A stretch of 44,214 bases of DNA from Lachnospiraceae bacterium (GTDB taxonomy: Bacteria > Bacillota > Clostridia > Lachnospirales > Lachnospiraceae). The notes beneath the pieces were generated by a model. That model worked only from the letters and a program-made list of their open reading frames with translations. It did not search any database and was not told where the DNA came from. Below are positions 16,677-24,636 of this stretch, one piece after another. The translations under genes and the position numbers were made by a program. Positions within the stretch are counted from its first letter, which is position 1. Each line of letters begins with the position of its first letter. The stretch lies in assembly GCA_022793375.1 (NCBI GenBank), contig JAAWCS010000017.1, forward strand, positions 1 to 44,214, written 5' to 3'.

Positions 16677-17860
16677 AAGACCTGAAGCATCTGTACTATT
16701 TCGAAAAGCTCCTTGAGGATGCCCATAACGAGCTGATACAAAAAGCCCAGGAACAAGGCCGCAAATGCATTGCCACTCTCTGTGAAAACATTCCCGAGCC
16801 TCTTTTAAACCTGCCCGGGAGTTTTTCTGCGCGTCTGCGCGCCCCTCGTACCGGCTCCATGGACATGGCCACCTACTACATGACCAGCTTCCTCTGCGAA
16901 TACACAAGAGCCCTGCTGGAACGCGCGATGGAGGGCGGCTACCAATTTGCCGACTGTCTGATCGTACCCGACGGCTGCTCCATGTTAAACCGCTGCGCCG
17001 AAAACATGGAACTGCTAAATACCATGCAAAAGGAGCACTTTTTCCATGAATACATGGAAATCCCCCTGAAAGCCAATGACAACGGCCTCAATCTCTACGT
17101 CCTGCAGTGCCGAAACCACATATTAAAACCTCTGGCAAAAGCATTCGGTCTTGATACCTCCGACGATGCCCTGCGCCAGGCCGTACAAGAACACAACGAA
17201 CTTTGCCGCCTGATTCGTCAAATCGGGGAATTCCGCAAAGAAAACGCGCCCCGGATTACCGGCTACGAATTCCATATTCTTACCCTGGCCACCTATGCCG
17301 CGCCCAAAGACCTGCTCCTCCCCTACCTGCGTGAAACCCTCGAGGAACTGGCCGGCCGAAAGCCCGACGAAAAGCCCTCCTGCCGGATCCGCGTCTTGTT
17401 AGCCGGTTCGGAAGTGGACGACATGGATTTGATACGCCTGATTGAAGAATCCGGCGCTTATGTCTGTGCCGACCGCTTCTGCTACGGCTCTTTTCCCGGA
17501 CGCGATCCCCTTGTGTTAAACGACGAAGAAGACGCCCTCACCCAAATCTGCCGTCAGTACATGTACCGCGGGCAATGCGCCCGCTATATGAACCAGGAGA
17601 AAATATCGGAACGGCGCGCCTACATCGACGCACTGGCAAAAGAATACCGTGCCGACGGAATCATCTGCCAGCAGATGAAATTCTGCGATCCCTGGGCCTA
17701 TGAACGCACGGTCGCAACCCACGTCCTGCGAACCGACTATCATTACCCCGTACTGTCGATCGACCGCCCCTACGCCGCAGGCAGCTTTGGTCAGCTTCGC
17801 ACCCGCGTTCAGGCCTTTGTTGAAAGCGTAGAGCTCAAAAAAATCCAGGGAGGTGCCTAA
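16673..17860 (+). CDS. 2-hydroxyacyl-CoA dehydratase-like subunit (first)
   Basis: 395-residue protein of the HgdB/BcrC/FldB superfamily, whose members bind a [4Fe-4S] cluster and take electrons from an ATP-dependent activase. Cysteines likely to be ligands are in PDGCSMLNRC (about 101-107), ICRQYMYRGQC (about 293-303) and MKFCDPW (about 343), matching the positions of cluster cysteines in the family. The length is normal. The ATG overlaps the CooC stop; an earlier in-frame start at 16658 would overlap it more and is less likely. With the next gene it should form a two-subunit complex. Because nickel chaperone genes flank it, its metal site may differ from plain dehydratases. The substrate is unknown. 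Confidence 0.85.
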   Translation: MKDLKHLYYFEKLLEDAHNELIQKAQEQGRKCIATLCENIPEPLLNLPGSFSARLRAPRTGSMDMATYYMTSFLCEYTRALLERAMEGGYQFADCLIVPDGCSMLNRCAENMELLNTMQKEHFFHEYMEIPLKANDNGLNLYVLQCRNHILKPLAKAFGLDTSDDALRQAVQEHNELCRLIRQIGEFRKENAPRITGYEFHILTLATYAAPKDLLLPYLRETLEELAGRKPDEKPSCRIRVLLAGSEVDDMDLIRLIEESGAYVCADRFCYGSFPGRDPLVLNDEEDALTQICRQYMYRGQCARYMNQEKISERRAYIDALAKEYRADGIICQQMKFCDPWAYERTVATHVLRTDYHYPVLSIDRPYAAGSFGQLRTRVQAFVESVELKKIQGGA

Positions 17861-17862
17861 TA

Positions 17863-19413
17863 GTGGGAAAACAAATCGGAAGCGAACGCCTGGGAGACCT
17901 GTATACCAGCGGAAAGGTCAAAAAACGCCGGGAGTGGCGCGGCATAAAAGACACCCTCTACGACTACTCCCGTTGGCTTCGCATCATGGGAATCCTGACC
18001 AGATTCATTATAAAGCCGCGTAACGTCAAGGCCTTCTTCCGCTACCGCTGGATGGCCAATTACCTGGCCGCCCCCATGATGGTGGACCGACATACTCAGG
18101 GGCTGCGGGGACCTCAGCTGCGCATCGCTCACACGGAATTCGACCTCGTCATGGAGGACGTAGCCAAACTTTTGGACAGCCTTTTTCGCGGAGACCGCCG
18201 CATCGGAAATGATACCAAGTTTTCTCAAAAGGTCGTGCTGATGGATGAAAACGAAATGACCGCCGTCATGATGGGCTTTCCTACCCTGAAGGGGCTGAGC
18301 CGCGAAACGCCGGCCGTATATGTCTCCGTACTCCTGAACCAATATGCGGCCTGTCACTACATCGACGTAGCCCAGGAATTCGGCCTGCCGGGAGATGTCT
18401 GTCCGATGCCTGAAGCCGAAGCCGGCGTCTCCATCGATGACGACTTCCCTGTCCTGGGCGCCTGCGCCATCCAGTGCAACACTACCTGCGACGGCTCCCT
18501 TATGGGCAACGGCATTATTTCCAGGCGTCTGGAGCTTGAGGATAAAATCCCCTGCTTTCAGCTGGCTGCGCCTCTGCGCCACCAGCAAGACGACGTTCAG
18601 GAATACGCCGCCCAGGAAATCCGCGACGCCATCCGTTTTATTGAGCAGCATACCGGTGAAACCTGGGACTGGGACTACTACTTTGAATGCGCCAAACGCG
18701 TCAACGAATCCACCCGCCACCGCCTCGAATGGCTGGAAATGAACAAAACCGACTACCCGCAGGTCTTTGGCTCCAACCTGGCTCTTTATACCGAGACCAA
18801 CTATATGGCGATCTGCGGCAAAGTTCCCGCCTTCGTTGAAGCCGACCGCAAGATTTCCGCTCTCGCCGAGCAGGCATACAAAAATAAAACTATGGTAGTA
18901 AAGGAATACCGCCACCGCGCGATCATCTGGGGCGTCCAGTCCCACTTTTATTTCGACTTCCTGATCTGGCTGCAAAACTGCTGGGGAATCCTGCCCCTCA
19001 CCGATATGCTTTCCATGGTTTCCACCAAGGTGCTTTCGGAAAACGATAAAGAACAGGCCATCTACGATATGGCCTGGCTCACCGAAAACATGATTATGCG
19101 CAACCGTACCCATGGCGGCTACAAAGTCCTGCTCGATGAGCTGTGGGAATTCTGCGAAGAATTCCGCGCCGATACGGTGATTCTGTGGGAGCATATCAGC
19201 TGCAAGGCTTTAGACGGCATGCACGGTCAGTTTGAAGAAAAAGCCCGCGAAAAAGGGATTCACCTGATCTGGGTCGATCACGATCTCTTTGACCCCCGCG
19301 TCATCTCCCGCCAGGAAATCCGCGACCAGGTCAACCGCTACATGCGCGCCGTTTTCCGCGAAGAACCTCTAGACCCCACGCTGGAAGTCATCCAGGACGA
19401 ACATTCGTGGTAA
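17863..19413 (+). CDS. 2-hydroxyacyl-CoA dehydratase-like subunit (second, long)
   Basis: 516-residue partner of the preceding subunit, from the same superfamily but longer than the usual 380-480 residues, with a basic N-terminal region of about 80 residues before the core. Cysteine-rich segments are GLPGDVCP, LGACAIQCNTTCDGS and HISCKALDG near the C-terminus; the middle one, CAIQCNTTC, is unusually dense. The start is GTG at 17863, 2 bases after the previous stop, with GGGAGGTG just upstream. No CoA-transferase or 2-hydroxyacid dehydrogenase gene is near, which argues against ordinary amino-acid fermentation. The double-cubane cluster reductases are another possible relative. Confidence 0.8.
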   Translation: MGKQIGSERLGDLYTSGKVKKRREWRGIKDTLYDYSRWLRIMGILTRFIIKPRNVKAFFRYRWMANYLAAPMMVDRHTQGLRGPQLRIAHTEFDLVMEDVAKLLDSLFRGDRRIGNDTKFSQKVVLMDENEMTAVMMGFPTLKGLSRETPAVYVSVLLNQYAACHYIDVAQEFGLPGDVCPMPEAEAGVSIDDDFPVLGACAIQCNTTCDGSLMGNGIISRRLELEDKIPCFQLAAPLRHQQDDVQEYAAQEIRDAIRFIEQHTGETWDWDYYFECAKRVNESTRHRLEWLEMNKTDYPQVFGSNLALYTETNYMAICGKVPAFVEADRKISALAEQAYKNKTMVVKEYRHRAIIWGVQSHFYFDFLIWLQNCWGILPLTDMLSMVSTKVLSENDKEQAIYDMAWLTENMIMRNRTHGGYKVLLDELWEFCEEFRADTVILWEHISCKALDGMHGQFEEKAREKGIHLIWVDHDLFDPRVISRQEIRDQVNRYMRAVFREEPLDPTLEVIQDEHSW

Positions 19414-19422
19414 ATTTACATA

Positions 19423-19438
19423 CGCCGCTTGCGCGGCG
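19423..19438 (+). repeat. Hairpin between dehydratase-like and activase genes
   Basis: CGCCGC-TTGC-GCGGCG is a perfect 6-base stem, followed closely by the short palindrome GCCATCATGGC. It sits in the only sizeable gap (55 bases) between these two genes and lacks a T run, so it may set transcript stability or relative expression rather than end transcription. Confidence 0.55.
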
Positions 19439-19468
19439 CGCCATCATGGCATGAAAGGAGCCGCAAAT

Positions 19469-20260
19469 ATGAACTACTACGGAGGCTGCGATTCCGGCAG
19501 CACTTATACCAAATGTGTTATCCTTGACGAAAAAGGCCGCATGGCCGCCAACGTAACGCTGCGCAGCCGGATCAATTCCGTTTTAAGCGCCCAGGAAGCC
19601 CTGGATCAGGCTGTCACTCAGGTTCCCGGTCTAAAAAGCGCCAAGGACCTCGCTTACCTGGTCGGTACCGGCTACGGGCGCAACAAAGTCCCTTTTGCCG
19701 ATGAAAATATTTCCGAAATCAGCTGTCACGCCATGGGAGTCCATGTCGCCGCCCCGCAGGTCAAGGCCGTTATCGACATTGGCGGTCAGGATGTAAAGGG
19801 CATTGCCGTGGACAAAGACGGAACCGTGCAGAACTTCGCCATGAACGATAAATGCGCTGCCGGGACCGGCCGCTTTTTCGAAGCCATGGCCCGGGCCTTT
19901 GAAATGGAATTAAGCGAATTTTCCCGCCTGTCCCTCACGGCAAAAAACGTGATCCCAATCACGTCCCAGTGTACCGTCTTTGCTGAATCCGAAGTCATCT
20001 CCCTGGTTGGCGAAGGCAAGCCCATGGAGGAAATCGCCGCCGGAATCGAACTGTCCGTCGCCAAGCGCTGCTTCGTCATGGCAAAAAAAGCCGGCGCCGC
20101 CGACTGTATCGCCCTCACCGGGGGCTGCGCCAAAAACGACGGACTCAAAGCCGCTATCGAAAAAGTGCTGCACTTAAAAGTCATCGAACTTCCCATCGAC
20201 CCCCAGCTGATGGGCGCGTTGGGAGCCGCTGAGTTTGCCCGCCAAAAAGCGGCACGATAA
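19469..20260 (+). CDS. ATP-dependent activase, HgdC/BadF family
   Basis: 263-residue member of the BadF/BadG/BcrA/BcrD ATPase family; HgdC-type activases form a dimer around one [4Fe-4S] cluster and drive electrons into the dehydratase with ATP. The actin-fold phosphate loops are GGCDSGSTYTK and DIGGQDVK. Both cluster cysteines are present: Cys129 in NDKCAAGTGRF and Cys168 in TSQCTVFAESE. The C-terminal ATP site has LTGGCAKN. I use the ATG at 19469, 7 bases after AGGAG, rather than the one at 19451. The activase fits the two subunits encoded before it, which supports a working electron-transfer system rather than a relic. Confidence 0.93.
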   Translation: MNYYGGCDSGSTYTKCVILDEKGRMAANVTLRSRINSVLSAQEALDQAVTQVPGLKSAKDLAYLVGTGYGRNKVPFADENISEISCHAMGVHVAAPQVKAVIDIGGQDVKGIAVDKDGTVQNFAMNDKCAAGTGRFFEAMARAFEMELSEFSRLSLTAKNVIPITSQCTVFAESEVISLVGEGKPMEEIAAGIELSVAKRCFVMAKKAGAADCIALTGGCAKNDGLKAAIEKVLHLKVIELPIDPQLMGALGAAEFARQKAAR

Positions 20261-20284
20261 CCATCGCTTACGAGGAGGATACAT

Positions 20285-20452
20285 ATGCAAGGATTCCTAC
20301 ACACCCTGTTCATCATCGCCGTTGTCATTGCCTGTCTTTTTGCCGCGACCTTTGCCGTCTATTTCTTCAACCTCGATATGAAGCTGACGGCCGCGCTGGC
20401 TCCGCTGTTTGAAAAGCACTATGACAGAATCGACCGCGATAAACACCTGTAG
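20285..20452 (+). CDS. Small single-pass membrane protein
   Basis: A 55-residue open frame with a strong GAGGAGG site 6 bases before its ATG and only 5 bases before the next gene. Residues 5-29 (HTLFIIAVVIACLFAATFAV in the core) are hydrophobic and would span the membrane once. The tail is charged (EKHYDRIDRDKHL). I do not recognise the family. Its position inside a tightly packed operon and its good ribosome binding site make it likely to be real. It may tether the reductase to the membrane or act with an unseen partner; this is inference. Confidence 0.75.
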   Translation: MQGFLHTLFIIAVVIACLFAATFAVYFFNLDMKLTAALAPLFEKHYDRIDRDKHL

Positions 20453-20457
20453 CCACC

Positions 20458-21186
20458 ATGAAGCTATATGATGAAATCATCGCAGACTGCCGGCGTCTGC
20501 TGGATACAGACTACAGCCGTCCTCTGCCGGTCGGCCCGGCCGACTGGCCGCAGGTTTCCGACCGCAGCATGATCCTGCGAAGCGACATGGCCTACGAGCT
20601 GGGCGGTGAACACCTCCCCGCCATCGGCTGTACCCTGGTCACCGCCGACAGAGCACTTGTACCTGCCGACCGGCTTACACTGCTGGGACCGGATCTCCCT
20701 CAGATTCATGCCGACGTTCCCTACGCCCGCATCGCCCTGATCCGCACAGACGACGCAAGCCTGAAAGAAGGTCCCGCCCTGTACCGCGCCATCCGCGACC
20801 TGGAACATACCCGCTACCACTTTTATCCCCGGGGCTTTATGATGCGCATCAGCGCATCCCACCAAAAAGAAAGTGTACGAATTGCCAAACAGGCGCTGCA
20901 GGACGGACTCTCTTTTGAAAAAACCGGAAACCGGATGATATCCGCTTTTCGCAAAAATCCCTGCGTCAGAGCCGTACAGCTTTTCTACATAACCCAGGAG
21001 GATTTCGACTACCAGGCGCTCTCACGCTATACCAAAGAGGCCGAGCGCATTACAAAGACCATCGACCACATCGCAAAAACCAGCCTTATGGACTGCCGGT
21101 CCTGCAGCCTGCAGTCGGTCTGCGACGAAGTGGAGGGACTCAAGGATCTTCACTTTCGCGGACAAAAAGCCTTAAAGCTGCAATGA
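20458..21186 (+). CDS. Acetyl-CoA synthase beta-like protein, truncated form
   Basis: 242-residue protein. From memory it resembles the middle part of the AcsB/CdhC subunit of CO dehydrogenase/acetyl-CoA synthase: the element TLLGPDLPQIHADVPYARIAL, a central RDLEH region, then MMRISASHQKESV and VQLFYITQEDFDYQAL. The C-terminal DCRSCSLQSVC (Cys213, Cys216, Cys222) sits where the synthase starts its A-cluster cysteines, but the fourth cysteine and the nickel-binding CGC motif are missing because the protein ends. It is therefore not a synthase; it could be a scaffold, metal carrier or electron-transfer subunit. ATG at 20458 overlaps the small gene's vicinity with only a weak ribosome binding site, so coupling to it is likely. 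Confidence 0.65.
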   Translation: MKLYDEIIADCRRLLDTDYSRPLPVGPADWPQVSDRSMILRSDMAYELGGEHLPAIGCTLVTADRALVPADRLTLLGPDLPQIHADVPYARIALIRTDDASLKEGPALYRAIRDLEHTRYHFYPRGFMMRISASHQKESVRIAKQALQDGLSFEKTGNRMISAFRKNPCVRAVQLFYITQEDFDYQALSRYTKEAERITKTIDHIAKTSLMDCRSCSLQSVCDEVEGLKDLHFRGQKALKLQ

Positions 21187-21236
21187 CCCGCAGCGCCAAA
21201 CCAAAACCATCGCCAACAAGCAAGGAGGAACCCCCT

Positions 21237-24047
21237 ATGGCATTCGATATGGAACAATACAATCGCTGGCCTGCCAATCACAAGCATGACAAAGAGCCCA
21301 GCAAAAAAATCATCGCCCTCGGCAAAAAAATCACTGACGTAGCCGCCCATATGATCGGCGGCGTCAAAGTCGAAGATCCCGAATACTGGGGTCTCGCCGA
21401 AATCATCACCGAAGAAATGGCCGAAGTCGGTCTGGCAATGAAAAAGCGTACTCCCTACACCTTTGCCGAACTCTGCCAATTAAACCGCATCGACAAGGCC
21501 GGCGAAGAAAAATTTCAAAAGCTCCTTGATGAAATGAGCTACATCGGCCTTCTCGAATACGACTACGGCTACCACTACGACCACCATGGCCGCACCCGCG
21601 AACAGACCGAGCGCCGCTACATTCTGCCCATGTTCGTACCCGGCTCCGCCGAACTCTTCAACATGGAAGAACTCCCCGACGGCAGCAACCCCCGCCTGCG
21701 CGACCATCCTGACGTGGCTTCTTTCTTCGAGCGTATGACCTTTATTCCTCTGGCCGGAATCACCCAGATGGTTCCTCCCGGCGGCGCCGGCATCGGCATG
21801 CACGTCATCCCCGTCGAAAAAGCCATCTCCATGGAAAATCAGTCCGTGGATCTGGAGCATCTTTCCTACTGGCTGAAAAAATACGAAGGGCATATCGGCG
21901 TCGGCCGCTGTTCCTGCCGCGCTTCCCGCAAAGTCCTCGGCGAAGGCGTAGCCGACGACGATTACGGCTGGTGCATCGGCGTCGGCGACTTCGCCGACTA
22001 TTGCCGCGAAACCGGAAAGGGCCATGACATCACCTACGACGAGGCCATGGCAATCCTCAAGCGTGCCGAGGAAAACGGCTTCGTCCACCAGATTACCAAC
22101 ATCGACGGCGAAAACAAAATCTTCGGTATCTGCAACTGCAACGTAAACATCTGCAACGCCCTGCGCACTTCGCAGCTGTTCAACACACCGAATATGTCCC
22201 GCTCCGCCTATGTCGCACACGTCGACAAGGATAAATGCGTCGCCTGCGGACGCTGCGTCGAATACTGCCCTGCCGGAGCCACCCGCCTCGGCCAAAAGCT
22301 CTGCCAAAAAGACGGCAGTCAAATTCAATACCCCAAACAGGAGCTGCCCGACGCCGTCAAATGGGGCAAAGACAAATGGGACCCCGACTACCGCGACAAC
22401 AACCGCATTAACAGCCACAAAACCGGTACGTCTCCCTGTAAGACCGCCTGCCCGGCCCACATTGCCGTTCAGGGCTACCTGAAGAAGGCTTCTCAGGGTA
22501 AATACACCGAAGCCCTGGCCCTCATCAAAAAACAGAATCCCTTCCCGGCCGTCTGCGGACGTATCTGCAACCGCCGCTGCGAAGACGCCTGCACCCGCGA
22601 CTCCATTGACCAGGCCGTCGCGATCGACGCTGTCAAAAAATTCATCGCCGAGCAGGACCTGCATGCAAAGACCCGCTATATCCCGCCTATCGTCATCCCG
22701 GCCAGCATCCATATGGATCGCTTCCCGGAGAAAATCGCCGTCATCGGCGGCGGCCCGGCCGGATTAAGCGCCGCCTACTATCTCGCCGAAAAAGGCTACC
22801 GTCCCACAGTCTTTGAGAAAAACGAAACCCCCGGCGGCATGCTCCGCTACGGCATCCCTTCCTACAAGCTTGAAAAGGACGTCATCGCCGCCGAAATCGA
22901 CGTCATGCGTGAAATGGGCGTCGAGATCCGGACCGGGATCGAAGTCGGCAAAGACATCACCCTAAATGAACTGCGCGCCCAAGGCTACAAAGCCTTTTAT
23001 ATTGCTATCGGCTGCGGCGCCGGACGACTTCCCGGTATCCCCGGAGAAACCGCCGACGGCGTCCTGACTGCGATCGATTATCTGCATAACGCCGGCACCG
23101 GCAATACCGACTATGCCGGCCGTGTCGTCGTAGTCGGCGGCGGCAACGTTGCTATCGACGCTTCCCGCGTCAGTATCCGAAGCGGCGCTTCCCAGGTGAC
23201 CATGCTCTGCCTGGAAGCGGAAAAAGAAATGCCCGCCTCCGCCGAAGAAGTCCGCGAAGCCACACAAGACGGCGTAGCAATCCAATGCGGCTGGGGGCCC
23301 AAAGAAGTCCTCGTAAAAGACGGCCAGGTAACCGGCATCACCTTCCAAAAATGCCTCTCCGTCTTTGCTCCCGACGGCCGCTTTGCTCCGTCCTACGACG
23401 AAAACGATACAATCACTCTGGCCTGCGACCGCGTCATTTTCGCTATTGGTCAAAAAACCGTCTGGGGCGATCTGCTGAAAGACGAGGCCGTCGAATTCAA
23501 AGGCCCGGCCATCGTCGCCGACAAGCTCACCTTCCAGACCACGAAGCCGGATCTGTTCGTCGGCGGCGACGTTTATACCGGTCCCAAATTTGCAATCGAC
23601 GCCATTGCCGCCGGCCATTATGCGGCCGAATCCCTGCACCGTTACGTCCACGATGCCCATATGACAATCGGCCGCAACCGCTGGGAATTCAACGAACTTG
23701 ACAAAGAAAACATCCGCGTCGAAAGCTACGATAACTCCTCCCGCCAGATCGAAGGGACAGACCCCGCGATCCCGGCCAAATCCTTTAAAGACGCGCATCT
23801 GACCCTCACCGAAGAACAGGTGCGCAAAGAAACCGCCCGCTGCTTAGGCTGCGGCGCCACGATCGTAGACGCCAATAAATGTATTGGCTGCGGCGTATGC
23901 ACCACTAAGTGTGAATTCGACGCCATTACCCTGCACCGGGATCATCCCGAATGCACCAAGATGGTGACGGCGGAAGATAAGTTTAAGCATATTATTCCGT
24001 ACCAGCTGAAGCGGGCCGTAAAAATTGTCACCCATAAAAAGAGCTAA
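21237..24047 (+). CDS. FAD/iron-sulfur oxidoreductase, GltD-like fusion
   Basis: 936-residue multidomain redox protein. An N-terminal iron-sulfur region has GRCSCRAS (about 224), a GWC segment and ICNCNVNIC (about 298-305). A ferredoxin-type motif CVACGRCVEYCP follows (about 332-343). A GltD-like half begins with CKTACPAHI and CGRICNRRCEDAC (about 400-452), then FAD-binding VIGGGPAGLSAA (about 500) and the NAD(P)H-binding VVGGGNVAIDASR (about 631). The C-terminus carries another cluster site, CIGCGVCTTKC. It probably moves electrons from NAD(P)H to a low-potential acceptor such as the activase. AAGGAGG precedes the ATG at 21237; an upstream in-frame ATG at 21183 overlaps the previous gene and lacks a site. 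The donor and acceptor are inferred. Confidence 0.9.
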   Translation: MAFDMEQYNRWPANHKHDKEPSKKIIALGKKITDVAAHMIGGVKVEDPEYWGLAEIITEEMAEVGLAMKKRTPYTFAELCQLNRIDKAGEEKFQKLLDEMSYIGLLEYDYGYHYDHHGRTREQTERRYILPMFVPGSAELFNMEELPDGSNPRLRDHPDVASFFERMTFIPLAGITQMVPPGGAGIGMHVIPVEKAISMENQSVDLEHLSYWLKKYEGHIGVGRCSCRASRKVLGEGVADDDYGWCIGVGDFADYCRETGKGHDITYDEAMAILKRAEENGFVHQITNIDGENKIFGICNCNVNICNALRTSQLFNTPNMSRSAYVAHVDKDKCVACGRCVEYCPAGATRLGQKLCQKDGSQIQYPKQELPDAVKWGKDKWDPDYRDNNRINSHKTGTSPCKTACPAHIAVQGYLKKASQGKYTEALALIKKQNPFPAVCGRICNRRCEDACTRDSIDQAVAIDAVKKFIAEQDLHAKTRYIPPIVIPASIHMDRFPEKIAVIGGGPAGLSAAYYLAEKGYRPTVFEKNETPGGMLRYGIPSYKLEKDVIAAEIDVMREMGVEIRTGIEVGKDITLNELRAQGYKAFYIAIGCGAGRLPGIPGETADGVLTAIDYLHNAGTGNTDYAGRVVVVGGGNVAIDASRVSIRSGASQVTMLCLEAEKEMPASAEEVREATQDGVAIQCGWGPKEVLVKDGQVTGITFQKCLSVFAPDGRFAPSYDENDTITLACDRVIFAIGQKTVWGDLLKDEAVEFKGPAIVADKLTFQTTKPDLFVGGDVYTGPKFAIDAIAAGHYAAESLHRYVHDAHMTIGRNRWEFNELDKENIRVESYDNSSRQIEGTDPAIPAKSFKDAHLTLTEEQVRKETARCLGCGATIVDANKCIGCGVCTTKCEFDAITLHRDHPECTKMVTAEDKFKHIIPYQLKRAVKIVTHKKS

Positions 24048-24098
24048 ATACGGACAGGGCCGGATTTAGTGAGGCGCGCAAGTGACGCCAGGCTCCCG

Positions 24099-24167
24099 CT
24101 GTCTTTCCTGTCCGGGCGCGCTCTCGCTCCGTTCCAAACGCAGCGAGAGCGGGTCCGGGAAGGACAG
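24099..24167 (+). repeat. Long imperfect stem-loop between oxidoreductase and hypA
   Basis: Outer arms CTGTCTTTCC (24099-24108) and GGAAGGACAG (24158-24167) pair with one G-T wobble. Inner arms CGCTCTCGCT (24119-24128) and AGCGAGAGCG (24142-24151) pair perfectly. There is no T run after it, so it is not a simple terminator; it may protect the transcript or lower hypA expression. The rest of 24048-24256 shows no gene, and no clear promoter for hypA. Confidence 0.6.
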
Positions 24168-24256
24168 TCACAAGCCGGGCGTCCCTCTGCTTCCCCCTTT
24201 AATAACTCTCTGTAAATCAATGACATTCTGTCATCCCATTTGAAAGGAGCCTCCCC

Positions 24257-24601
24257 ATGCACGAACTGGGCGTCGTCTTTTACGTTGTCCGCGACGTAAA
24301 AAAAGTAGCCGAAGAAAACAATGTCAAAAAAGTAACCTCCGTAACTCTGCAAATCGGTGAAGTCTCCGGCATTCTCCATGACTACCTGACCGACTGCTGG
24401 AACTGGGCCAGAAAAAAAGAACCTGTCATGGCAGAAGCCGATCTTCTCATCGAGTCGATCGACGCTGTTTCCTTCTGCGAAGGCTGCGGGCAGGAATATC
24501 CCACCGTGCGGTACAAAAAGATCTGCCCCTACTGCAGCAGCGAGCATACTTTTCTGCGCCGGGGGAATGAGTTTCTGATTAAAGAGATTGCGGTGTATTG
24601 A
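24257..24601 (+). CDS. hypA: HypA-like nickel metallochaperone
   Basis: 114-residue HypA family protein that hands nickel to HypB and the target enzyme. The N-terminal Met-His-Glu, whose backbone and His2 bind nickel, is intact (MHELGVV). The zinc site has two Cys-x-x-Cys pairs, CEGCG and CPYCSS. The length is standard. AAAGGAG lies 8 bases before the ATG. It is the last gene of the plus-strand cluster, 209 bases after the oxidoreductase, and converges on the ABC permease gene. With HypB and CooC it gives the cluster three nickel-handling proteins and no classical nickel enzyme. Confidence 0.92.
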   Translation: MHELGVVFYVVRDVKKVAEENNVKKVTSVTLQIGEVSGILHDYLTDCWNWARKKEPVMAEADLLIESIDAVSFCEGCGQEYPTVRYKKICPYCSSEHTFLRRGNEFLIKEIAVY

Positions 24602-24636
24602 CTGCTGCGCAAGCTACCCCCATGCCCAGCGTTATC

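Noticed and set aside
17857..19194. 445-residue minus-strand open frame
   Set aside because: Antisense to the long dehydratase-like subunit; explained by its codon usage.
20458..24601. CO dehydrogenase/acetyl-CoA synthase operon
   Set aside because: No catalytic CO dehydrogenase subunit, no corrinoid protein and no CGC nickel motif are present.
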